This document shows, one piece after another, positions 1 through 6,149 of a stretch of 9,058 nt of DNA (within the stretch, counting starts at the first letter, position 1; each line of letters begins with the position of its first letter). Location: NCBI GenBank assembly GCA_048265185.1, contig JBLXBZ010000023.1, positions 1 through 9,058 of the forward strand, in the 5' to 3' direction. The notes under the pieces were generated by a model. It worked only from the letters and a program-made list of their open reading frames with translations, was not told the DNA's origin and ran no database searches. A program made the position numbers and the translations under genes. The DNA comes from JBLXBZ01 sp048265185. Lineage in GTDB: Bacteria > Pseudomonadota > Alphaproteobacteria > Rhizobiales > Stappiaceae.

Positions 1-1
1 T

Positions 2-145
2 CCGATCAACGAGAACTTTGAAGTCGGCCTGTTCGTTAAAAATCTGCTAGATCATGAGTATGTTGAGCGTGTGAATACGACGGAACGCGGCGTCTTTTAC
101 GGCGAACCGCTGACCGCGACGCTCAGGCTTACGGGCAGATTTTAA
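2..145 (+). CDS. TonB-dependent outer-membrane receptor, C-terminal fragment
   Basis: The window opens inside a reading frame that ends at TAA 143-145; 47 codons are visible. The fragment contains VGLFVKNLLDHEY, then a short variable stretch, then GEPLTATLRLTGRF followed by the stop. This is how TonB-dependent receptors end: a 'V.NL.D..Y' strand, a 'G.PRT' type turn, and a last amphipathic strand closing on an aromatic residue (here Phe), the signal for insertion by the BAM machinery. Such receptors import ferric siderophores, haem or cobalamin across the outer membrane. The substrate cannot be told from the fragment. A periplasmic binding protein gene starts 9 bases downstream, which supports a metal-chelate uptake operon. 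The identification rests on a short tail plus context. Confidence 0.72.
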   Translation, partial: PINENFEVGLFVKNLLDHEYVERVNTTERGVFYGEPLTATLRLTGRF

Positions 146-154
146 GGGCAGTGA

Positions 155-1321
155 ATGCCGGGAAAAACACGCTCCCTTTTGGGGACACTGGTTATCGCGG
201 CGGCTCTCCTGGTCGGTGCCGCCGCCCCGGCGGATGCCATACGGATATACGATCTCAAGGGACGGCTGGTCATACTGGACAAACCGGTCGGGAAAGTCCT
301 GCTTGGAAAGGGGCGTTTTCTCACGGCCCTCGCTCTGCTGACCAAGGCCCCGGTCTCCCGCGTTGCTGGCATGTTCCCGGATTTCGAGACCCTGGACCCG
401 GACGGATTTGCACGCTTCGCCGAGGCATACCCCGCCCTGACAGACATTCCGGCCTTTGGCGCTCCCGGCGCCGGGAGCCTCACTCTGGAAAGCGCCTTGG
501 CTCTTAAACCCGACGCCGCGATCCTCGGCCTTGGCGGGCATGGCCTGAACGCTTCGTCGGAGCAGGCGATTGAAGCGCTCACAGCCGCCGGCGTGCCAGT
601 CATCTTCATCGATTTCCGCAACAACCCGATCGTCAACACCCAGCACAGCATGCGCGTTCTGGGTCAGGTCTTCGGCTTGCAGGCGGAAGCGGAAGATTTT
701 GTAAAATTCTACAGCAGGGAAGTCTCCAGGGTGACCGACCGGATGGTCCTCTATTCCGGCCCGCGGCCGACCGTCTTCCTGGATATCAAGGCCGGCTTGA
801 CCCGCGAATGCTGTTTCACCGTCGCCAGCGGCATGCTCTCCACCCTGATCGACGTGGCCGGCGGACGTAACATCGCGAAATCGGCTCTGCCAGATATAGC
901 GGGCCCGCTGAAGCCTGAATTCATCATCGCCAACAATCCCGATGTCTATATCGGCACCGCCGTTGGCTCCCGCAGCCGGGGCTGGACGCCAGGCGGGCCG
1001 ATTGTGCTCGGAGCCGGGATTGACACGGTTCTGGCCCGCCGCTCCCTGATCAGCGCGACGCTGCGCCCGGACATCGCGTCGCTGGGCGCCATCGACACCG
1101 GCAGGACCTACGGCATCTGGCACCATTTCACCAATTCGCCGATGAACGTCTACGCCCTGCAAAAATTCGCGACCTGGCTGCATCCGGAACTGTTTGCGGA
1201 CCTCGACCCGGAGAAAACCAAAGCCGCGCTGATGAGCCGCCTGCTGCCGGTGCGGATGGATGGCGTCTACGCCATCGGCTCCCTGCCCTTCACAGCAAAC
1301 AACTCAGAACAAAATCAATAA
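155..1321 (+). CDS. Periplasmic ABC-transporter substrate-binding protein (iron-siderophore/haem/B12 type)
   Basis: This 388-residue protein has a Sec signal peptide: basic residues at 4-6, a hydrophobic core at about 8-23, and a likely cleavage site after ADA-28. The rest matches the FecB/BtuF-type (COG0614, TroA-like fold) binding proteins: LESALALKPDAAIL (111-124) in the first lobe, a long connecting helix around LGQVFGLQAEAEDF (169-182), VAGGRNIA (234-241), a second-lobe strand EFIIANNPDVYIG (255-267), and a C-terminal HHFTNSPMNVYALQKFATW (323-341) followed by HPELFADLDP. It should capture a chelated metal in the periplasm and deliver it to an inner-membrane permease. The start at 155 is supported by a Shine-Dalgarno AAGGG at 144-148 that overlaps the receptor's stop codon, which implies translational coupling. 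No permease or ATPase gene follows. The substrate is not determinable here; adjacency to a TonB receptor favours a siderophore, haem or corrinoid. Confidence 0.9.
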   Translation: MPGKTRSLLGTLVIAAALLVGAAAPADAIRIYDLKGRLVILDKPVGKVLLGKGRFLTALALLTKAPVSRVAGMFPDFETLDPDGFARFAEAYPALTDIPAFGAPGAGSLTLESALALKPDAAILGLGGHGLNASSEQAIEALTAAGVPVIFIDFRNNPIVNTQHSMRVLGQVFGLQAEAEDFVKFYSREVSRVTDRMVLYSGPRPTVFLDIKAGLTRECCFTVASGMLSTLIDVAGGRNIAKSALPDIAGPLKPEFIIANNPDVYIGTAVGSRSRGWTPGGPIVLGAGIDTVLARRSLISATLRPDIASLGAIDTGRTYGIWHHFTNSPMNVYALQKFATWLHPELFADLDPEKTKAALMSRLLPVRMDGVYAIGSLPFTANNSEQNQ

Positions 1322-1334
1322 CCTGGAGAGAATG

Positions 1335-1649
1335 ATGCATTCCGCCCACGCCACCATCACCTCGGAGAAAGCCGGCCGTTATCTGGTCCAGCTCTGCAAA
1401 CATTTCGCCCACAAGATCCCGGCCACCTGGGACGAAACGGAGGGCGAAGAAACCAAAGGCCATGCCGATTTCGGGATCGGCACCTGCGAGATGACGGCGA
1501 AGGACGGCGCGCTTCTGCTTGCCTGCAATGCCCCTGACGCGGAAGGCCTCGGCAAGGTCAAATATGTGGTGGAAGACCACGTGGTCCGGTTTGCCTGGAA
1601 GGAAGAGCTGAAGGTCGACTGGCAGGACGGCCCCGCCGCCACCACCTGA
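1335..1649 (+). CDS. DUF2218 family protein
   Basis: A small cytoplasmic protein of 104 residues (105 if the ATG just before, at 1332, is used). The second ATG at 1335 has the better spacing (6 bases) from the GGAG at 1325-1328. The sequence matches the DUF2218 pattern as I know it: an N-terminal AGRYLVQLCKHFAHK (13-27), a central low-complexity acidic stretch, a strand rich in Leu/Ala (GALLLACNAPD), and a C-terminal HVVRFAWKEELKVDW (82-96). The length fits the family, which is about 90-110 residues. It has no signal peptide or membrane segment. DUF2218 genes are frequently found beside iron-siderophore uptake genes; the biochemical role is unknown. It starts 13 bases after the binding-protein stop and so probably belongs to the same transcript. 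The Cys-Lys-His-Phe-x-His cluster near the N-terminus could bind a metal, but that is only a guess. Confidence 0.85.
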   Translation: MHSAHATITSEKAGRYLVQLCKHFAHKIPATWDETEGEETKGHADFGIGTCEMTAKDGALLLACNAPDAEGLGKVKYVVEDHVVRFAWKEELKVDWQDGPAATT

Positions 1650-1665
1650 ACGGTCCAAACCGGCC

Positions 1666-2304
1666 TCAGGTCAGCTCTTTCACGCCGCCCGGCGTCTCGA
1701 TTTCCGCCCGGTAGCGGAAGGTTGGTCCCTGGAGGATTGCGGGCGGCGAGCCAATGGAGAGATCGCGATACAGCGCCTCGATTCTGCCGGGGTTCGGGTG
1801 CTCAAGGGTGAACGACCGCAGCCGCGCCCCCAGATCCGGAATCTCCGCCATCGATGTGGGATCGCCCCGATGATCGATCAGCGAGGGCACCACGCCGTCG
1901 CGCGGCAGCGATCCATCCCCGGGAATGGAGAAGGCAAAAACCGGATCGGCGAACGGCAACGGAACCACGTCGCCGAAGACCGCGCCATGCGCCGCGACAA
2001 CGGCATCAATCCCCTCCACCGCGGCAACCCACCCGCGCAACCGCCGCCCGTCCCTCCAGTCCGCCCGGACCTTCTCCTGATCATCCAGCCCGAACCACCG
2101 CGCCCGCTCCGGCGCAACCCCGCGCGGATCGAGCGCCACGATCTCGAGATAGACATTCCCGCCAAGCTGAAGCCGGTGATTGTGCGTGCCCATATAGCTG
2201 TGGCGCGTCCCGAACGGCACATCGAGACCAAGACACGCCCGGACATGCGCCGCCCCTTCGGCCAGTGTCGGGGCGATGAGTGTGATGTGGTCGAGCTTCA
2301 GCAT
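1666..2304 (-). CDS. VOC-superfamily protein, glyoxalase-like domain
   Basis: A 212-residue cytoplasmic protein. It begins MLKLDHITLIAPTL, the typical first beta strand of the vicinal-oxygen-chelate fold, with His6 at the usual metal-ligand position. GTHNHRLQLGGNVYLEIVA (39-57) corresponds to the 'GT.N....LG...YLE.IA' signature of the Glyoxalase_3-like group, and a second repeat unit follows (VEGIDAVVAAHG 96-107; LRSFTLEHPNP 162-172). Length fits that group. Members act on varied small substrates such as dioxygenations, glyoxalase reactions or antibiotic binding, so the substrate cannot be assigned. The gene is convergent with the uptake operon, with only 16 bases between the stops. A GGAG lies about 10 bases upstream of the start. 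Codons 43-48 plus two bases of codon 42 are identical to a 20-bp segment at 7184-7203. Confidence 0.85.
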   Translation of the reverse strand: MLKLDHITLIAPTLAEGAAHVRACLGLDVPFGTRHSYMGTHNHRLQLGGNVYLEIVALDPRGVAPERARWFGLDDQEKVRADWRDGRRLRGWVAAVEGIDAVVAAHGAVFGDVVPLPFADPVFAFSIPGDGSLPRDGVVPSLIDHRGDPTSMAEIPDLGARLRSFTLEHPNPGRIEALYRDLSIGSPPAILQGPTFRYRAEIETPGGVKELT

Positions 2305-2399
2305 CGACGAAGAACTCCAGTGCGGTCAGGAGAAGCCATAAAACCCTATCTGCCAGGAAAATCAAAGGCACCTTGGACGGGAAACACCCAATTACAAAA

Positions 2400-2427
2400 T
2401 TGCTTAAATGATACCGGGATACATAAT
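2400..2427 (+). promoter_or_regulatory. Candidate sigma70-type promoter (distal)
   Basis: TTGCTT at 2400-2405, a 16-base spacer, then CATAAT at 2422-2427, which matches the TATAAT consensus at five of six positions. The predicted start of transcription is near 2434, about 70 bases before the small ORF at 2504 and about 325 bases before the cytochrome. The -35 half is only a partial match, so this is a pattern-based call. Confidence 0.35.
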
Positions 2428-2503
2428 AAAGATTTGCTAATTCTGATTGCTGACCCAGCCTCCACTTCAGCCAGGAAACAACGCATAACAGGAGCTGGTC
2501 GCC

Positions 2504-2584
2504 ATGATCTTTTCATCAGACCGGGACGACTTCATTTCCTTTAAAAACAGACAAAAACCAACGAACCGTCTTTTCAGAACGTGA
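2504..2584 (+). CDS. Possible small ORF or leader peptide, 26 residues
   Basis: An ATG at 2504 follows an AGGAG at 2490-2494 with a 9-base spacer, a better ribosome binding site than many annotated genes have. The frame stays open for 26 codons and stops at TGA 2582-2584. The peptide (MIFSSDRDDF, ISFKNRQKPT, NRLFRT) is hydrophilic and basic at its end, with no signal peptide or membrane helix. A promoter-like element lies about 70 bases upstream. It could be a leader peptide or a small protein in front of the cytochrome operon, the remains of a truncated gene, or chance. I recognise no family. The evidence is the initiation signals alone, so confidence is low. Confidence 0.22.
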   Translation: MIFSSDRDDFISFKNRQKPTNRLFRT

Positions 2585-2642
2585 CAGCTTCCAGCGTTTT
2601 ACAGGCTCGCGCGCGTACCGGCGCGGCACATCGACAGACGCA

Positions 2643-2671
2643 TTGATAAAATCATTAAAACACCTTAAAGT
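2643..2671 (+). promoter_or_regulatory. Candidate sigma70-type promoter for the cytochrome gene
   Basis: TTGATA at 2643-2648 (five of six matches to TTGACA), exactly 17 bases of spacer, and TAAAGT at 2666-2671 (four of six matches to TATAAT). The predicted start lies near 2678, giving an untranslated leader of about 80 bases that contains the inverted repeat at 2724-2759. This is the better placed of the two promoter candidates in this intergenic region. Confidence 0.42.
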
Positions 2672-2723
2672 TGCATACATGGAGTCTCGCCAGCCACTCA
2701 CGATGTAAGTTAGCCACGCCTCC

Positions 2724-2759
2724 AAGTGGTCTGAATGGAAGAAAATCGAGGGACCACTT
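2724..2759 (+). promoter_or_regulatory. 8-bp inverted repeat enclosing the cytochrome ribosome binding site
   Basis: AAGTGGTC (2724-2731) and GACCACTT (2752-2759) are perfect reverse complements separated by 20 bases, and the second arm ends on the base before the cytochrome ATG. The Shine-Dalgarno GAGGGA (2748-2753) lies in the loop with its last two bases in the stem. In the mRNA this would form a stem-loop that partly hides the ribosome binding site and abuts the start codon. It could therefore tune translation, or be a split protein-binding site in the DNA. The repeat is seen directly; its function is inferred. Confidence 0.45.
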
Positions 2760-5700
2760 ATGAAGACATTTATCTCCGCCGTTTCGATGGTTGCGTTTGC
2801 TTTTACCGCTCAGGCCGAGGTCTGGTGCGACGCAACACCGCCCAGCCCCTACAATACCGCCACGGGGCTGATGCCAACCGAAGGGACGATCGGGGGCACT
2901 TCCGGAACCACGTGCGAAGAGCTCGAGTTATTGCTCGAAAAGCCAAGCGCCACTCAACCATCCACCGGCAAATCAGCGCCTGAAGTGTACGAAAATCTGG
3001 TCAGCCAGTTCTTCATCAATATGTGTCATCGCCGTCTGGCCCCCATCGAGAATGGCAAACCGACCGGCACCGGCTGGTATCGCGACAAGTATGTGCGCCA
3101 ACTGGGTCCGGATATGGCAACCGGCGTAACATTCGGCACATCGGGCTCAGGCATCTGGCAAACATCACAGAGCGGATTTCATTCACCTGCCGTAATTTGG
3201 TACAACCAGATCGCCTTTGACTGGATTTCCGAATACCGGACCGGGGATGATGGCGGATATACGCCCCCCGCTGCCCCGATGCCAGACGGCGCCATCATCG
3301 TAAAAGAAATGTATTCCGCGCCTGCCACCGTGTGCCAGGACCGCGATCCGATGACGCTTTACCCGACCAGCGGCATTGCTTTCATGGTGCGCGAGGCAGA
3401 GGCAACGCAGGACGGATGGTATTGGGGTTATTACGGTCTGGCGCTTGGCAAGACCAAGGCCGATGCGCAAAACAATTTCGCGACGCAGAACACGGAATAC
3501 GCCCCGAACCCCGACACGACGAACACCTCCGCCAATGATTGGCCGCCGCTTTACTGGGGAGCGCCATCAATGGGCTTTGGGCAATATTGCCTGAACTGCC
3601 ACGCGTCCGCCGTCGACAACTCGACCTTCTCATCCATGAACAATCTCCAGGTCGGCACGGGCGAGCCACATAGTTATTTGACCAATTCCTGGTTCGACAA
3701 GCAGGTACTCAGTGACCCGGTCGCCGTAACGCCTTCACTTGCAACCGATCCGTCCGATGGCGCCGATATCACGAACGGGCACAAACTGCGCGCCCTGCAA
3801 TCCGCGATCGATGCATCGCAACCTGTCGCGGCGCCCCCGGTCAAAGGCCTGATCGAGACCTATTTGTACGACAAAACCCCGGTTCCGACGAACGCGGACA
3901 ATGTCAGCATGATCAGCGCGACCTATGACACGGCGACGGCCGCAGCCGGGGAGCTTACGGACTCCAGCGAATATCTGACGTCGGATCAATGTGCAGGTTG
4001 TCATGACGCGGGCGGCACAGGGATGCAGTTCGACATGACCCAACCGCTGAGCGTGGCCGAGCATACACGGTTAAAAGAGAACGCCGGAGGAGACGCATCA
4101 GTACCCTATCTCTACAATTTCTCGCCTTATGCCACCTGGCGCACCTCACCGATGGGATTGGCCGGGCGCGATCCGATTTTTTACGCGCAACTGGCTTCCG
4201 AAACGAAAACCTTCCACCCCGGCACCTATGACAATGGCGCCAAAAGCGTACCCAGTTTCGTTGAAAATACCTGTTTGGGCTGCCACGGAATTTCAGGCCA
4301 GCGCCAGTTCCAGATCGACACCTACGATGCGTCGACAAATACCTGCAAGGAGTTCACACGCGACGACGTAAACGTCATCCCAACGACATTCGATGATCTG
4401 GATGCGCGGCACGCGGCGCTCGCCAGGGACGGCATCAACTGCACAGCCTGTCACCGGATGGATTTCTCCGGCGCAACGGTTGCCAGCAATACCCCGGGCA
4501 CGAATGGCGTTGAGGTAACGCCCGCTCCGCGCGATGCATGCGTGGAGCAGCGTCAGGAAATATTCAGCCAGAACGGCGCGGGCAAACCGGCAAACACCAA
4601 CTTTGCCGCCACCTTCACCGGCAGCTTCAAGGTTGGTCCGGCCACGGACATCAACGGTCCGTTTGGCGGCCCAACCGATCCTGCCGGACCGATCAAGACC
4701 GTGCCGATGCAGAACGCTCTCGGCATCACCCCGAAATATCACGAGGGGTTCAAGGATTCCGCCGTTTGTGGCTCTTGCCACACGGTGCATTTGCCGGTGC
4801 TGGGCAAGACTGACCCAACCAGCCCGAACATGAATATTCTTGGCTATGTCTACGAACAGACGACCTATCCGGAATGGGCCTTCAGCGCCTATCGCTCCGG
4901 CAAGTTGCTGGGTGTGGACCTGCTGGGGAAACCGGACGAAGGCAGTAAGTCAGAGGAATGCCAAGGCTGCCATCTGCCAAGCAAAACACCGAGCGGCCAG
5001 GATTTTGTGAGTAAAATTGCCGGGATCCAGGAGCGCACGAATTTCCCGGTCACCGATTACGCGGAATCAGCAGCCTCGATCGACCTGCCCTATCGCACGG
5101 GTTTTGCCAAGCATTCCCTGGTCGGCCTCAACCTCTTCCTTGTCGAGATGGCCAATCAGTTCCCGAGCGTGCTTGGTATACCCGCGTCAAGCCCAATGCT
5201 CGTAAGCCATGGTCTGGACCCGGCCGGTCTGACCAAGCTTGCGATGCTCGACAATGCGAGAAACGCAACGGCGACGGTCAGCGTCACGAAAAGCACGGCC
5301 GCGCCGAACAATCCGAAGACAGGCAAGCCCTATGGTAATGCCTATGACGTGACGGTAGCGAACCAGACCGGACACAAATTTCCTTCCGGTGTCGGGTTCC
5401 GTCGCGCCTTTATCGAGTTCACCGCATATGACGCCAGCGACACCGTGCTGTGGCAGTCGGGGGCCGTGAATCCGGCCGGGCAAATCGTGAATACGAGCGA
5501 TGCATCGCAAGATCCGATCACGGGCGAAATCTGGTGGACCAAGCAATGTGCCCGCCCCGCCAACTGGACCGACCGGCCGCATCAGCCGCATTATCAGCTG
5601 ATCACGGCGCAGGATCAGGCCCAGATCTACCAGGAGCTGGCCAGTACGCCGCCCGCGAATGCAACCCCGTCACAATGCGGCCATGCCGCGACGCCTGAAG

Positions 5701-6146
5701 GCGTGCTGACAACCAGCTTCCTGTCGATCTGTGCCGAGGTTAAGGACAACCGGCTGTACCCGTCCGGCTTTCTACCACTGGCACACCGGAAGGAAATCGC
5801 GAAGGCCCTGGGCGCGCAAGAGGACCTAGCGGAAGATACAACGGCGCTGGGAGTGGGTAGTGACCCCGACTACAACACCGAAGGCCCGAACAAGGTAAAA
5901 GGTGAAGACAGCCTGACCTATGCCTTTGACCTGCCCGGCGCGACTGTCGCCAAAGTCACGGCTCGTCTGCTGTATCAAGCGACACCGCCCTATTATTTGC
6001 AGGATCGCTTCTGCACCGGAGAGGGCAGCAAGGACACGGACCGGCTGTTGTATCTGGCGGAAAATCTGGTGAGTGACAAGACGCCGGAAATCAAGGACTG
6101 GGTCCTTCAGGTCGGCGCCACCGCACTACATCAGGAAGCGCAGTAA
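2760..6146 (+). CDS. Large secreted hexahaem cytochrome c with a P460-like N-terminal region
   Basis: A 1128-residue protein with a Sec signal peptide (Lys2, hydrophobic 4-16, likely cleavage after AQA-19), so it should act in the periplasm or outside the cell, receiving haem through the cytochrome c maturation system. Six CXXCH motifs are visible, with Cys at 277, 411, 505, 561, 670 and 734. Residues about 75-290 resemble cytochrome P460: DGAIIVKEMY (176-185), a Trp/Tyr-rich GWYWGYYG (219-226), then CLNCH (277-281). In P460 the Lys of a similar 'VKE' motif is cross-linked to the haem, which would point to Lys182. Residues about 400-740 hold five motifs in a c554-like multihaem layout (WRTSPMGLAGRDPIFYAQ 460-477; TTYPEWAFSAYRSG 701-714). 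After a linker, the C-terminal part has NQTGHKFPSG (868-877; the His could be a distal ligand), DNRLYPSGF (996-1004) and LLYQATPPYY (1070-1079), strands I associate with the ends of large multihaem cytochromes. The start is fixed by GAGGGA six bases upstream and by the signal peptide. Electron donor, acceptor and substrate are unknown. Confidence 0.95.
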   Translation: MKTFISAVSMVAFAFTAQAEVWCDATPPSPYNTATGLMPTEGTIGGTSGTTCEELELLLEKPSATQPSTGKSAPEVYENLVSQFFINMCHRRLAPIENGKPTGTGWYRDKYVRQLGPDMATGVTFGTSGSGIWQTSQSGFHSPAVIWYNQIAFDWISEYRTGDDGGYTPPAAPMPDGAIIVKEMYSAPATVCQDRDPMTLYPTSGIAFMVREAEATQDGWYWGYYGLALGKTKADAQNNFATQNTEYAPNPDTTNTSANDWPPLYWGAPSMGFGQYCLNCHASAVDNSTFSSMNNLQVGTGEPHSYLTNSWFDKQVLSDPVAVTPSLATDPSDGADITNGHKLRALQSAIDASQPVAAPPVKGLIETYLYDKTPVPTNADNVSMISATYDTATAAAGELTDSSEYLTSDQCAGCHDAGGTGMQFDMTQPLSVAEHTRLKENAGGDASVPYLYNFSPYATWRTSPMGLAGRDPIFYAQLASETKTFHPGTYDNGAKSVPSFVENTCLGCHGISGQRQFQIDTYDASTNTCKEFTRDDVNVIPTTFDDLDARHAALARDGINCTACHRMDFSGATVASNTPGTNGVEVTPAPRDACVEQRQEIFSQNGAGKPANTNFAATFTGSFKVGPATDINGPFGGPTDPAGPIKTVPMQNALGITPKYHEGFKDSAVCGSCHTVHLPVLGKTDPTSPNMNILGYVYEQTTYPEWAFSAYRSGKLLGVDLLGKPDEGSKSEECQGCHLPSKTPSGQDFVSKIAGIQERTNFPVTDYAESAASIDLPYRTGFAKHSLVGLNLFLVEMANQFPSVLGIPASSPMLVSHGLDPAGLTKLAMLDNARNATATVSVTKSTAAPNNPKTGKPYGNAYDVTVANQTGHKFPSGVGFRRAFIEFTAYDASDTVLWQSGAVNPAGQIVNTSDASQDPITGEIWWTKQCARPANWTDRPHQPHYQLITAQDQAQIYQELASTPPANATPSQCGHAATPEGVLTTSFLSICAEVKDNRLYPSGFLPLAHRKEIAKALGAQEDLAEDTTALGVGSDPDYNTEGPNKVKGEDSLTYAFDLPGATVAKVTARLLYQATPPYYLQDRFCTGEGSKDTDRLLYLAENLVSDKTPEIKDWVLQVGATALHQEAQ

Positions 6147-6149
6147 GCC

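Larger units (their letters stand above)
2305..2759. other. Intergenic region between divergent genes, AT-richer than its surroundings
   Basis: About 455 bp between the start of the glyoxalase-like gene (- strand) and the start of the multihaem cytochrome (+ strand). It is visibly richer in A and T than the genes around it, most strongly at 2385-2455 and 2530-2575. It holds two sigma70-like promoter candidates facing the cytochrome, a 26-codon ORF with its own ribosome binding site, a short GC hairpin at 2610-2625 (CGCGC/GCGCG with a 6-base loop), and an 8-bp inverted repeat around the cytochrome's ribosome binding site. Nothing in it resembles a structured RNA I can name. I found no convincing promoter for the glyoxalase-like gene. 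Confidence 0.6.

Noticed and set aside
47..1183. A 378-codon open frame on the - strand
   Set aside because: It lies wholly opposite the well-supported substrate-binding protein gene, has no recognisable domain, and is rich in residues typical of antisense frames in GC-rich DNA.
1798..2544. A 248-codon open frame on the + strand
   Set aside because: Antisense to the glyoxalase-like gene, composed largely of Arg, Pro and His, and with no family resemblance.
2642..2656. ATTGAT-AAA-ATCATT, resembling an FNR/Anr site upstream of the cytochrome
   Set aside because: The spacer is three bases rather than four and the second half-site is imperfect; the TTGAT is better explained as part of the -35 element.
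2516..2725. A 69-codon open frame on the - strand in the intergenic region
   Set aside because: No clear ribosome binding site, no recognisable motif, and it overlaps the promoter elements facing the cytochrome.
2735..2983. An upstream ATG at 2735 opening an 82-codon frame across the cytochrome start
   Set aside because: Different frame from the cytochrome, no ribosome binding site of its own, and the product has an antisense-like composition without a signal peptide.
3021..3032. Met-Cys-His (residues 88-90) near the cytochrome N-terminus as a possible extra haem site
   Set aside because: There is no Cys three residues before Cys89, so it is not a CXXCH motif. Other isolated Cys residues in the protein also lack the motif; six canonical sites are counted.
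3812..5511. A 13-bp repeat (CGATGCATCGCAA) present twice in the cytochrome gene
   Set aside because: Both copies encode Asp-Ala-Ser-Gln in unrelated surroundings; no flanking similarity, so most likely chance codon coincidence.
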